Below, piece after piece: positions 26,951 to 35,410 of a stretch of DNA of 64,000 nucleotides. Source of the DNA: Paenibacillus pasadenensis DSM 19293. Lineage in GTDB: Bacteria > Bacillota > Bacilli > Paenibacillales > Paenibacillaceae. The position numbers and the translations under genes were made by a program. The first letter of the stretch is position 1. Each line of letters opens with the position of its first letter. Location of the stretch: positions 117,154-181,153 of the forward strand of contig NZ_KE383853.1 in assembly GCF_000422485.1 (NCBI RefSeq), read 5' to 3'. Under the pieces are notes generated by a model. That model did no database searches and had not been told where the DNA came from. It was given only the letters and a program-made list of their open reading frames with translations.

Positions 26951-28758
26951 CCGCGAGGAGAGTCCAGCCGCACCTCATATCGGGATCCGTCCCGCCCGGC
27001 AAGCTGGAGGACGTCGCCGTCCTCCAGCTTGTAGCTTTTATAAGGGATCATCGCTCGGCCATTAAGCGTCGTGCCGTTTCTCGAGCCGAGATCCTTGGCC
27101 TCGCAGGAGCCCGCCCGGCACTCCAGCTCGACATGGCGGCGAGAAACGCCGCTCGTCTCGTCCGTCCACTCTGCGGAATCCGAAGCGCGGCCGATCGTAT
27201 GGCGTCCCGGCATCAGGGCGAAGCTGTCCTTCGCTCCGCCGCGAGTCCGATGGACGATGCCCGCCGAAACGGCGGCTCCGCCCTGCCGCTCCCGCTCTTC
27301 TGCCCCGCCGAGCCAAACGGTCGGCTCGGACGCGGGAGGCCGGGCCGGTGTCGGCCGAATCTCCTCCGAAGCTCGGTCCGAGACCGATCGAGGCGGATCC
27401 TGAAGCGCATCCTGAAGCGGGTTCGGATGGACGCTCCATCTCCACGGCTCCGCCTCGTCCGGCCCTGATCCGCCCGGCTCTGCCATCTCGAGCGCCCAGC
27501 GCTTGTCCCGCTTGAGCGCCAGCGGGCCGGAGTCCGGCTCGAATGCGGCTGGATGGCTTTGCTCCCAGGACGGTTCCTGCGGTCCGCCCTTCTTGCCCTT
27601 CCAGATCCAGACGATCGCGGCTGCTGCGAGTGCGAGCGTGCCGAGGCCGATCATCAGGTTGGAGCTCGTCGGCTCCTCCCAATAGAGCATCTTCCAGGGA
27701 AGCGCCGCCGCCGCCAGCACGGCGAGGATGACGATGCCCCGGTTCAGCGGTTTTGCCTCTTGGCCGGACGGCTCCGGTGGATGGAGCGATACGGGCTCCA
27801 GCTGCAAAGGCAGCAGCGCGTCCGAGGTATGAAGGCCGGGCTTGCGTCCGCCCGGGGATGCTCCCGGCTTCTCCGCCGGACGGATCCGCTCGTCCTGCTG
27901 GGTCAACCGCGCCGGAGCGGCGAGGAAAGGCGCAGAACTTGCGGTCGATGTCGATGGAGCGGCAGATGTCGATGGAGCGGCAACGGAAGTCGCTGGCGCG
28001 GCAGATGTGGATGGAGCGGCAACGGAAGTCGCTGGCGCCGAGAATGCCGGCGCCCTGGAAGCAGGCGGCTCCGCAAGCGTGGGCCGAACCGCCGCTCCCT
28101 TCAGACCGGCCGCGCTTCCCGCCGCATGCGGCGCAGGCGCCGCCACGCCGCCGTTCCCGGGTCCGATCATTTCTCCTGCCCCTTTGCCGCCGGCGCACAG
28201 TTCCAGCAGCGTCGCCTTCAAGCTGGCCATCGAGACTTGCTCGTCGCCGAGCGCCTTCAGCAATGCCGGCAATCCGGCATCGACCTCCCGGATCGCGCCT
28301 CCGCAAACGGCGGCCAAGGCAAGCAGCCGGCTGCGCAGCGGGAGCTCCGAAGGCCGATGCTCCGAACGCATCGGCATATAGACGAGGCCGCTATCCATCC
28401 ATGTCTCGCCGACAAACAGATAGGACTCATCCAACAGAAGATTGTCCGGTTCGAGCAGGCAGGCGCGGCACTGCTCGATCGCCGAGACGACGCCATAGAG
28501 CAGCGAGTACAGCTCCTCCGGCCGCTCCATTCCGTCCGCAAGCCGCTGCTTCAGCATCTTGCGGCCCGTCAGCCGATATCTCAGCCTGACCTCCCCGTTC
28601 ATCTCCTCCCAGCCGATCGGAAGCAGTCCCGGCACTTGAACCTCCTCCAGCATCGCCAGCTCGATCTCCTCCAGGTCGCCGCGCCCGATTCCGCCTGGTC
28701 GGGACAGCACGAGCTCATGCTCCCGATTCCATTCAAAGTCCGCTATGATCTGACGCAT
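26947..28758 (-). CDS. DUF6382 and FHA domain protein, last gene of the Tad operon
   Basis: This is a 603-residue protein. The N-terminus (about 1-190) is DUF6382-like, followed by a long disordered S/A/P/T-rich linker with tandem repeats and one or two membrane helices (about 330-380). A C-terminal forkhead-associated domain lies at about 510-598 (GRHTIGRASDSAEW, then SGVSRRHVEL and LGSRNGTTLNG), with the phosphothreonine-binding arginine, serine and asparagine conserved. FHA proteins read threonine phosphorylation, so pilus assembly may be under Ser/Thr kinase control (inference). It starts 63 bases after the prepilin peptidase gene. Confidence 0.82.
   Translation of the reverse strand: MRQIIADFEWNREHELVLSRPGGIGRGDLEEIELAMLEEVQVPGLLPIGWEEMNGEVRLRYRLTGRKMLKQRLADGMERPEELYSLLYGVVSAIEQCRACLLEPDNLLLDESYLFVGETWMDSGLVYMPMRSEHRPSELPLRSRLLALAAVCGGAIREVDAGLPALLKALGDEQVSMASLKATLLELCAGGKGAGEMIGPGNGGVAAPAPHAAGSAAGLKGAAVRPTLAEPPASRAPAFSAPATSVAAPSTSAAPATSVAAPSTSAAPSTSTASSAPFLAAPARLTQQDERIRPAEKPGASPGGRKPGLHTSDALLPLQLEPVSLHPPEPSGQEAKPLNRGIVILAVLAAAALPWKMLYWEEPTSSNLMIGLGTLALAAAAIVWIWKGKKGGPQEPSWEQSHPAAFEPDSGPLALKRDKRWALEMAEPGGSGPDEAEPWRWSVHPNPLQDALQDPPRSVSDRASEEIRPTPARPPASEPTVWLGGAEERERQGGAAVSAGIVHRTRGGAKDSFALMPGRHTIGRASDSAEWTDETSGVSRRHVELECRAGSCEAKDLGSRNGTTLNGRAMIPYKSYKLEDGDVLQLAGRDGSRYEVRLDSPRG
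27961..28038. repeat. 39-bp tandem duplication inside the FHA gene
   Basis: Two adjacent 39-base units (27961-27999 and 28000-28038) differ at one base. They encode two 13-residue copies in the S/A/P/T-rich linker, so the frame is kept. Shorter partial copies lie just upstream. Such repeats usually vary in number between strains. Confidence 0.9.
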
Positions 28759-28821
28759 CGCGCGTCCTCCTTTTGCTTTGTTCCGAATCCAATTGCTTTT
28801 GAGCCGCAGGCGATCAAGCTT

Positions 28822-29304
28822 CTACTCGCCCAGCAGCAGCATCGCCAGCGCTCCCGGCACGACGGCCAGCATGAACGGAAACCGGGACGGCGCGCGGCTC
28901 GCCGGCTCGTTGTCCGGAGGGGCCTCATGACGCGCGCGCATGAAGCGGCGCGCGCGGACGGCCAGCAAGTATCCGGCTCCGCCGATTCCGCCGGCGAGCA
29001 TCGAGTACAGCAGCAGCTCAAGCACGGCGGCCGCTCCCGTCCAGGCTCCGATCGCCGCGAACAGCTTGACGTCTCCGGCTCCGATGCCCTGCAGCAAATA
29101 GAGCAGCGCGAGCGGGATGAAGCCGGCGGCCGCCCCGAGCGCCGATTGGCCGAGTCCGGCTCCCCCTTCCGCCGCTGCGTGCGCCAGCAGCCCGGCGACG
29201 AAAAAGCCTCCGGTCAACGCGTTCGGAATGCGCATCGTACGGATATCGCTCCAAAAAGCGAGCGCGAGCAGCAGCCCGGTCGCAGCTCCAGTCCAAACCG
29301 GCAT
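28822..29304 (-). CDS. tadV: A24 prepilin peptidase, TadV/CpaA type
   Basis: This 160-residue membrane protein is of the short form without the methylase domain. The two catalytic aspartates are D20 (FWSDIRTMRIPN) and D78 in the GAGDVKLF motif, with about five or six membrane helices. It should cleave the leader peptides of the Flp pilin and of the TadE-like pseudopilins encoded upstream. The ATG at 29304 has AAAGGAGG seven bases upstream; a longer frame to 29391 was rejected because it overlaps the preceding gene and lacks a site. Confidence 0.9.
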   Translation of the reverse strand: MPVWTGAATGLLLALAFWSDIRTMRIPNALTGGFFVAGLLAHAAAEGGAGLGQSALGAAAGFIPLALLYLLQGIGAGDVKLFAAIGAWTGAAAVLELLLYSMLAGGIGGAGYLLAVRARRFMRARHEAPPDNEPASRAPSRFPFMLAVVPGALAMLLLGE

Positions 29305-29344
29305 CGCTCTGCCTCCTTTCGCAAATGAAATCAACCCGATCCGG

Positions 29345-30313
29345 CTAAGGCTTCTTCTCGACATGGAAAGGCATCGTCGCGCTTCCTCCATCGGAGCTGG
29401 TGACGATCACCTCCCAAATGCCCGGCGTCGTATTGCCTGATACGAGCCAGGTCCAATCGACTCTGCCGAGCGAGTCGGCCGTCTTCGTGCCGACATGACG
29501 GGAGACGCTGCTTCCGCTTTTGTATCGGACCTCGAGCGTCACCTGCGCTCCGGGGGACGCGACAGCGGTCAGCGTTGCTTTCCTGCCCGGACGGGCCGGA
29601 ACCGGCGTCAAGCCCGTAATCCGAACGGTTCCTTCCCCGGACTCGACATCGCCTCCGCCCATCGCGGCCACCGCATCTGGAATCCAGGCCCGTTCTTTCG
29701 CCCATCGCCGCAGCACGAGCCTTTCGTTCGTGAACGGCACCCGGATCGGAAACTCGTACTCGGCCTCCAGCAGCAGGAAGCCCTGCTCCCGAGTGTCGAG
29801 ATCGGGCAAGCGGACCGCGGCCAGCCGGACATGTCCAGCGTCCAGCCCGGCCTTCTCCGCCTCCCGGAGAAGCAGCGGCTCCAGCGCCGTTCTTGCCGCC
29901 GCATCCGCAGCCTGCTGCATCACGGGCTTCCATTCGCCGCGCAATACGGATTCGGCGAGCGGTCCGGCCGGCTCCGGCAAGCGGCCGGCCACCGACGCCG
30001 CCGCCTCTCGCCAGCCGGGCAAAGCCGCATCGACGCCGCTCGGACTGGCCGCGCTTAACGCCGCCGACGCTTCCTGCTGCAGCAGCAGCGCCGGTCGTAT
30101 ATGGGAGGCGATCAGCCGGGCCGAGCTGTCCGCAGCCCGCTGCAGCGCCGTTTCTGCGGCAGACAGCTGCAGGAATACGGAGAGGAACACGAGCAGGAGC
30201 AGGAAAGCCGGAACGACGAGCGCCGCCTCCAGCACGATCGAGCCTTCGCGTCCGCGAAGCAGACGCTTGGCCGAGCCATCAATAAGACCAGCCGGCAATC
30301 GATGTCGCTTCAT
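29345..30313 (-). CDS. TadE-like pseudopilin with extracytoplasmic domain
   Basis: This 322-residue protein carries a prepilin-like signal: G24 followed by SIVLE, with the conserved glutamate at +5, then a hydrophobic stretch (about 30-50). A large outer domain of about 270 residues ends in an Ig-like beta segment (VRITGLTPVPARPGRKATLT). It is probably processed by TadV and functions as a minor pilin. The start overlaps the end of the DUF5702 gene by 35 bases, with AGGAGGG just before the ATG. Confidence 0.78.
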   Translation of the reverse strand: MKRHRLPAGLIDGSAKRLLRGREGSIVLEAALVVPAFLLLLVFLSVFLQLSAAETALQRAADSSARLIASHIRPALLLQQEASAALSAASPSGVDAALPGWREAAASVAGRLPEPAGPLAESVLRGEWKPVMQQAADAAARTALEPLLLREAEKAGLDAGHVRLAAVRLPDLDTREQGFLLLEAEYEFPIRVPFTNERLVLRRWAKERAWIPDAVAAMGGGDVESGEGTVRITGLTPVPARPGRKATLTAVASPGAQVTLEVRYKSGSSVSRHVGTKTADSLGRVDWTWLVSGNTTPGIWEVIVTSSDGGSATMPFHVEKKP

Positions 30314-32780
30314 ATTTCCCTCCTGTCACCTGACCGTCAATCGCTCCGGCTCGTCCGGCAAGGCGGACCAAGCCGGGCAAGAACCAGAGCGGGATCGAGC
30401 CGGTCAGCGCGACCGACATTCCCGTCGGAACCCGCTCCAGCCTCGCCCCCGTCCGATGCTCGATGACCGCCGCCATGCGGCTGAGCGGCTTGTCCCCCGT
30501 ACCGTGCGTCAGCATGAACAATCGCAGGTAATCCAAATAGCCGAGCCGTACCGGCGCGTACTTGGACAGCTCCGCCTCTCCCGTCGCGCCGAGCTCGCGC
30601 AGATCGCCCAGCGCATGCTGCAAGCCGTAGACGCCGGCCATGGCGAGCACGAGCAGCGGATGGCCGGCCGCCCGGCTGGCGATCAGCCCCTCCATCGTGC
30701 GGATCGCCAGCCTCAGCGCGAACAGCTCGCCGTATGCGGCTCCGAGATTGGCCGCCGGATTGGCGAAGCCGTAAAGAATATATTCCAGTTCCTGATGATC
30801 CAGCGAAGTCAGCTCCGACGACGCTTCTTGCGAGCTCCCGCCGACGAGCAGCGTCTGCAGCCGTCTCGGATCCATCGAGGCGAAGCGCCTGGCGCCGTAT
30901 TCCGCCATCAGCAGACGCTCGCCTCCGGCGGCCAGCAGCGATTCCAGTCCTCCCAGCACCCCGCCGCCCGTCTCCTGGGCACTGGCGATCGCCTCGTCCG
31001 CCGCATCGGCTTCATCGGAGGCTGCCGACCTCCCGCTTGCCGCTTCAGCCCCGGCGGCGGCCGATCCCTCCGTTGACGGCCGCTCCGATTTTTCCTGGCC
31101 GCCTGCAGCTCCCTCGCCCTGACCGCCGTCGTCCTGCTGCCGAAGCGACTCGTTGAACGCCCGATTCGCTTCGGCCAAGCGCTCCACCTGGGCGAATTCC
31201 TCCAGCTCGGCTTCCGCGGCCTTCATCCGTTCGAATCCGTCCAGCATCTCCTTAGCCTGCTTCCAAAGGCTGCCCGCCTTTTTCTTCTCGGCTTCCCGGA
31301 GCTTCTTGCTGCCGTCCGAAGCCTCCAGCTTCGCCTTCAGCCGCTGCAGCTCTTCGCCTGGGGAAACGTAGGCTTGCCAGTAAAGCTCCAGCTTGTCGGC
31401 GAGCAGGACGGCATCGCCCCGAAGCAGCGGCACATCCGCCAGCGACCGCCGCTGCACGGCCTGCTCCAGCCTTCTGCCTGCGACCGACGCTTCGGCCGCG
31501 AACGCGCGCAGCCGCTCTCCTTGTGTCCTCAGCGTCGCTTCCGTCTCAGCAAACCAGCTTCTGCCGAGCAGCAGTCCGGACAGATCCGCCGCAGCTCCCG
31601 CCTGGGGTTCCGATCCGGCCGGAGGCGAGGCAGCGGCCGGCGAGGCGGCCGCCAGCCGTTCCAGCTCCTGCTCCGCCTGCAAGGCAAGCTCGAGCTGCTG
31701 CAGCGCCTCTCCGATCAAGCGATCATGCTGATCCGCTGAGGCGGCGAGCCCGAGCAGGCGGCCCGCCGTCTCGGCTGCAGCCGCTTCGTAGTTCTGGATG
31801 GAAGCCGTGTTCAGCATCGGCGGGGTCGGCAGCGGAGCGGCCGGCATGCCTTCCTTGGCCGGAGGAACTGCCAGCAGCGCCGCTTGGTAGGCCGCTTGGG
31901 CGGCTTCATCGGCGGCCAGCCAAGCGAGGTACGAGCCGTAGCCGTCCGCCGACTCCTTGAACGTGGCTGCCTGGTCGCGTCCAGGCAGCGGGACGAGTCC
32001 GTCGCTGCCCGTTTCCCGGACCACCTTTGCGGCGGCCTCCCCTAGGCTCAGCATTTCGGCCAAGGCGCTTTGCCGCTTGTCGAAAACCTTTTCCGACTGC
32101 TGAAGCGTGCCGATCTCCTGCGCGGCCTGCTTCATCGAGCCGCCCACCGGCCGCAGCTTGTCGATCAGCTCCAGCGTCAGGTCGATCGGACCTTTGATCT
32201 TCATCTCCTGCTCGATCTGGCGTCGAAGCACAGGCCACTCGCCAAGCATGAGAGCCGGCTGCGCCGACGGCTCGCCGAGCTCAAGCTGGAGAAGATCGAT
32301 TCGACGACTCAGGCCGTCTTTCTCACTCGGCAGCAGATCGGAGAGCCCGCCTCGAGCGTCCGAGACATCCAGCGCCTCGGACGCGAGCTGCGCGGCATCA
32401 GTCCCTCCGCGGCCGAACAGCCCGTAGCGTTCGTACAGCGGCTCGTCATAAGCGGCCAGCACCGAGCGGACCGACGAGCCGGCAAGGCTGTCGAGCTTGA
32501 ATTGGAAAGCGGCGATGCGGGAGTAGTCGATGAGGAGCGCCATCAGCAGCAGGACAGCCGACACCGTCATGCAGGTCCAGATCGTGACCGCTCCGTGCGC
32601 CGAGCGGAAGCCTGCTCGGCCAGCCTCCTGGAGCGGCCGCTTCTGTCGCCTAGAGCAGCCGCAATGCGCGTCAGCCGGCTGCCTGCACCCGCTTATACCG
32701 CCTCCCCATCGTCGCCTGCCGGCTTCGCCGCTCGGCCGCTTGAACGCCGAGGCCAGCCGCCTAAGGACGGCCCGAAGCAT
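30279..32780 (-). CDS. DUF5702-type Tad locus protein
   Basis: This 833-residue protein is the largest in the operon. After a basic ~62-residue N-terminus it shows GAVTIW and a membrane helix (about 70-86), then IDYSRIAAFQFKL. Very long helical, probably coiled-coil stretches follow (about 250-550, rich in E, A, L, Q and K), and a conserved C-terminal region has GVYGLQHALGDL and YLRLFMLTHG. DUF5702 proteins occur in Tad loci of Firmicutes and probably take the place of TadG-like components. No clear ribosome binding site precedes the ATG, which overlaps the upstream gene by 20 bases. Confidence 0.78.
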   Translation of the reverse strand: MLRAVLRRLASAFKRPSGEAGRRRWGGGISGCRQPADAHCGCSRRQKRPLQEAGRAGFRSAHGAVTIWTCMTVSAVLLLMALLIDYSRIAAFQFKLDSLAGSSVRSVLAAYDEPLYERYGLFGRGGTDAAQLASEALDVSDARGGLSDLLPSEKDGLSRRIDLLQLELGEPSAQPALMLGEWPVLRRQIEQEMKIKGPIDLTLELIDKLRPVGGSMKQAAQEIGTLQQSEKVFDKRQSALAEMLSLGEAAAKVVRETGSDGLVPLPGRDQAATFKESADGYGSYLAWLAADEAAQAAYQAALLAVPPAKEGMPAAPLPTPPMLNTASIQNYEAAAAETAGRLLGLAASADQHDRLIGEALQQLELALQAEQELERLAAASPAAASPPAGSEPQAGAAADLSGLLLGRSWFAETEATLRTQGERLRAFAAEASVAGRRLEQAVQRRSLADVPLLRGDAVLLADKLELYWQAYVSPGEELQRLKAKLEASDGSKKLREAEKKKAGSLWKQAKEMLDGFERMKAAEAELEEFAQVERLAEANRAFNESLRQQDDGGQGEGAAGGQEKSERPSTEGSAAAGAEAASGRSAASDEADAADEAIASAQETGGGVLGGLESLLAAGGERLLMAEYGARRFASMDPRRLQTLLVGGSSQEASSELTSLDHQELEYILYGFANPAANLGAAYGELFALRLAIRTMEGLIASRAAGHPLLVLAMAGVYGLQHALGDLRELGATGEAELSKYAPVRLGYLDYLRLFMLTHGTGDKPLSRMAAVIEHRTGARLERVPTGMSVALTGSIPLWFLPGLVRLAGRAGAIDGQVTGGKYEATSIAGWSY

Positions 32781-33456
32781 AGTCGGTCAGCGCCTTTCCC
32801 GCCGAAGAAGGCTGCACGTCGCGGGAGGAGCGGAATTTGGCCGTATAATAACGAGCCAAATCGACGCTGCGGATGAACTCGACCGGATCGGTGACGACGG
32901 CCGATGCCCGAACAGCGGGAACGAGTCCTTCCGCTGCCGCGACCGGCAAGCGCAGGCGGCTTTCCGTGCGCCGATCCAGTCCATCCCTGCGATAGGCCAT
33001 CTCGCCGACGAGCCGCGGGGACAGCCTGGCCGCCGCCTTGCCGAGCTTGGCCGCGGCCAGCGAGCCGTCAGACGAAGGGCTTTGCGATGCCGGCAAGGCG
33101 ATCGTTTCGACAGCCTCGTCCTTGCCTGCGCCAAGCCCGAGCAGCCCCTGCAGCAAGCTGTCCTGAGACAGCCGCCAGTACAAGCCGTCGTCTTGTCCGG
33201 CCGTAGGCAGGCCGGACTGCTCCCGCTTGCTGTTGTCCCAATGCAGGGAAGCCGCGTCCGCAGCGCGGGCCGCTCCGCTTTGCAGCACGCTGCCCTGGAA
33301 GACGAACAGCGCGGCGAGCATCCAAGCCAGCGTCGCGGCCAGCAGCAGCGGGAACACCGAGACCGCCTCCAGCGCGAAACTGCCCTCCGTTCCGCCTGCG
33401 AGCCGCTTCAGCAGCCGCGCGCTTCCGTCATTCGAAAATCTTGTTCGCCTGATCAT
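32761..33456 (-). CDS. TadE-like pseudopilin
   Basis: This 231-residue protein has a prepilin-like signal G25 followed by SFALE (glutamate at +5) and a hydrophobic helix (about 31-55). An outer domain of about 175 residues follows, with few known motifs beyond VGEMAYRR and VVTDPVEFIRSVDLARYY. The start overlaps the pilin gene by 29 bases, indicating tight coupling, but the ribosome binding site is weak. It is probably a minor pilin or assembly factor in the Flp pilus. Confidence 0.75.
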   Translation of the reverse strand: MIRRTRFSNDGSARLLKRLAGGTEGSFALEAVSVFPLLLAATLAWMLAALFVFQGSVLQSGAARAADAASLHWDNSKREQSGLPTAGQDDGLYWRLSQDSLLQGLLGLGAGKDEAVETIALPASQSPSSDGSLAAAKLGKAAARLSPRLVGEMAYRRDGLDRRTESRLRLPVAAAEGLVPAVRASAVVTDPVEFIRSVDLARYYTAKFRSSRDVQPSSAGKALTDYASGRP

Positions 33457-33640
33457 CGGCTTTGCCCATGAGGTTGTTGATGAGATCGATGATCCATTCC
33501 TTGAAGATGAGGGCGATGATGATGACGACAGCGATAATGAGGATGATTTCCAGCGTGCCCAGTCCTTCTTCCGAACGTGCGAAGCGCTTCAGCGCGTCAT
33601 GCAGACGGCCCTTCGGATGCAGCCATGCGTTTCGTTTCAT
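33428..33640 (-). CDS. Flp1-type type IVb pilin
   Basis: This 70-residue major pilin precursor has a positively charged leader of 26 residues that ends at G26, followed by LGTLE with the +5 glutamate (E31). A hydrophobic helix IILIIAVVIIIALIF and a short charged tail complete it. After cleavage by TadV the mature pilin would be 44 residues. It is placed in the middle of the operon instead of at its head. Ribosome binding site GGAGG lies eight bases before the ATG. Confidence 0.88.
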   Translation of the reverse strand: MKRNAWLHPKGRLHDALKRFARSEEGLGTLEIILIIAVVIIIALIFKEWIIDLINNLMGKADDQANKIFE

Positions 33641-33675
33641 TGTCGATTCCTCCAGTAAAATAGATTTAGAATCGG

Positions 33676-34566
33676 CTACCCGCCCATGAAGAGGATAGCC
33701 GGCGCTCCGACCAGCATCATCAGGATGAAAAAGATGCCGACGAGCGGAAATACGAGTCTCGAGGAAGCCTCCTCGCCCCTGGCGCGCGCCGCGCTGCGGC
33801 GCTTGTCCCAGAGGGGGATGGAGATTTCCTTCAGCGCGAGGGAGAGCTGGTCGCCTCCCCGGCGGTGATTCAGCAGCAGCACGGTCGCGAATACCGAGGC
33901 CTCCTGCACCGAGCAGCGTCGGCTGAACGACTCGAGCGCCGCGCTGAACGGATGGCCGCTAGCCAGCAGCTGGACCGTCCTCGCCAGCTCCAGATGCAGC
34001 GGATCGTCCGCTCTGCCCCGAGGCGGCCGCTCGGCGCAGCGGGCGAGCGCCCTCTGCACCGTCTCGCCTGCGCCTACGAGCAGGGTGAGCTTGCCCAGCA
34101 GATCGGGCAGCCCGAGCAGCAGCTCCTGCTTCCGCCGCTTCGCCTTGGCCTTGATGTCGCGAATCTTGCCCGCCGGCAGCGCCAGGCCGGCGAAGACGCC
34201 GAGCCAGGCGATGAGCGGCTCGCCCGCCGCCGCGGCGACGAGCCAGCCTCCCGTCGCCGCGGCATAGCCGCCTGCAACGGCCGATGCGGCTAGACGCCTC
34301 GTATCCACCGCCGTCCAGCTCTCTCCTCGGAGCGGCACGAGCAGCGCATGCAGCGCCGCAATCCGATCCTCGGCCGCCTGCGGCATGCCGTGGCGCGCGG
34401 CGAGCCGCAGCAAGGCTTCCCCGCCAAACAAGCGGCCGATCCGCTCTCGGTCCCTCGTCCTCATTGCGGACCAGGCCGTATTCCATGCCTTGCGCCAGCC
34501 GAGCGTCGCCGCCGCCATCGCGATCCAGGCAAGCGCCATCGTCGCAAAACCCCATCCATATCCCAT
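33676..34566 (-). CDS. tadC: Type II secretion F-family membrane protein, TadC-like
   Basis: This 296-residue protein carries a T2SSF domain (about 130-290, with LLLGLPDLLGKLTLLVGAGE and HRRGGDQLSLALKE). Membrane helices lie at both ends, with a characteristic GIFFILMMLVGAPAIL at the C-terminus. It forms the inner-membrane platform with TadB and links the TadA motor to the growing pilus. The ATG at 34566 has GAGGAGG eight bases upstream; a GTG at 34575 overlaps that site. Confidence 0.88.
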   Translation of the reverse strand: MGYGWGFATMALAWIAMAAATLGWRKAWNTAWSAMRTRDRERIGRLFGGEALLRLAARHGMPQAAEDRIAALHALLVPLRGESWTAVDTRRLAASAVAGGYAAATGGWLVAAAAGEPLIAWLGVFAGLALPAGKIRDIKAKAKRRKQELLLGLPDLLGKLTLLVGAGETVQRALARCAERPPRGRADDPLHLELARTVQLLASGHPFSAALESFSRRCSVQEASVFATVLLLNHRRGGDQLSLALKEISIPLWDKRRSAARARGEEASSRLVFPLVGIFFILMMLVGAPAILFMGG

Positions 34567-34579
34567 CCGCTCCACCTCC

Positions 34580-35410
34580 TCACAGCCGAATGTCCATGAT
34601 TTTCAGCATCAGCCAGCCGCAAGCGGCGAACAGCAGCAGCGCGGCCGTGATGAGGACATACCCCGCTGCGCTGGCATAGAGCGGCGCCATGTAATCCGGA
34701 GCGGCCAGATGAAGAAAGCCGAGAAAAGCGAACGGCACGCCCAGCATAATGCGCGACTCGAATTTCTTTTGGGCGATCAGCACCTGAATCTCCTGATTGA
34801 CCTCGATCCGCTCTCCGATCAGCTGGGAGGTGCGGCGCACGATCTCGACCAGGTCGCCTCCAGTGCGCTTGCAGGTCGTGAATACGTCTGTGAACTGCAT
34901 GATCTCGTCGACGCCGGAACGGGCGGCAAAATCAAGCAGTCCCGACTCCAGCGTCTCTCCGTTCGCGCAGCGGCGGCGGATGCGCTCCAGCTCCAGCAGC
35001 AGATCCGTGCTGGACCCCGTGTAGATGAGCCTGAGGTCGCCGATCGAAGCGAACAGCGCATTTTCGACCGAACGGCCCGCCGCCAGCGAGGAGGAGAGGG
35101 AGAACAGCATTTCCTTGAAGTGGATCCGGAGCCTCTCCTGCCGCTTGACGCGGACATGCTCCCGATAGAGCGATGGCGCCTTGATGCCGGCGAGCGAGAA
35201 TAGCAGGGCGATCAAAACATTCAGATAAAACAGATATGCCGCCGAAAAAACAAGCGCGGCTCCGGCCGCGAAGGCGAGCAGGAACTCGCGGCGGCTCAGC
35301 TCGTATCGGCTGTAGTCGGCGCCTGCTCCGGCGGATGCCGGCTGCGGCCGATCTCGGCCTGCCGGCCAGCCGATCCGCTCCAGCCAGAGCTGCGCGCGCT
35401 CAATCGCCAT
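34580..35410 (-). CDS. tadB: Type II secretion F-family membrane protein, TadB-like
   Basis: This 276-residue membrane protein has a T2SSF domain (about 90-215, with FKEMLFSLSSSLAAGRSVENAL and FTTCKRTGGDLVEIVRRT). Helix pairs lie before and after it. It is the second half of the Tad platform. The start at 35410 follows AAGGAGG by nine bases and overlaps the end of tadA by 11 bases. Order tadA-tadB-tadC is the standard one. Confidence 0.9.
   Translation of the reverse strand: MAIERAQLWLERIGWPAGRDRPQPASAGAGADYSRYELSRREFLLAFAAGAALVFSAAYLFYLNVLIALLFSLAGIKAPSLYREHVRVKRQERLRIHFKEMLFSLSSSLAAGRSVENALFASIGDLRLIYTGSSTDLLLELERIRRRCANGETLESGLLDFAARSGVDEIMQFTDVFTTCKRTGGDLVEIVRRTSQLIGERIEVNQEIQVLIAQKKFESRIMLGVPFAFLGFLHLAAPDYMAPLYASAAGYVLITAALLLFAACGWLMLKIMDIRL

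Noticed and set aside
27940-28040. CRISPR-like repeats
   Set aside because: The repeats are direct tandem copies without spacers inside a coding frame.
27553-29328. Long plus-strand open frames opposite the Tad operon genes
   Set aside because: Composition is arginine-rich and repetitive, without ribosome binding sites; the minus strand carries the recognisable Tad genes with correct starts.
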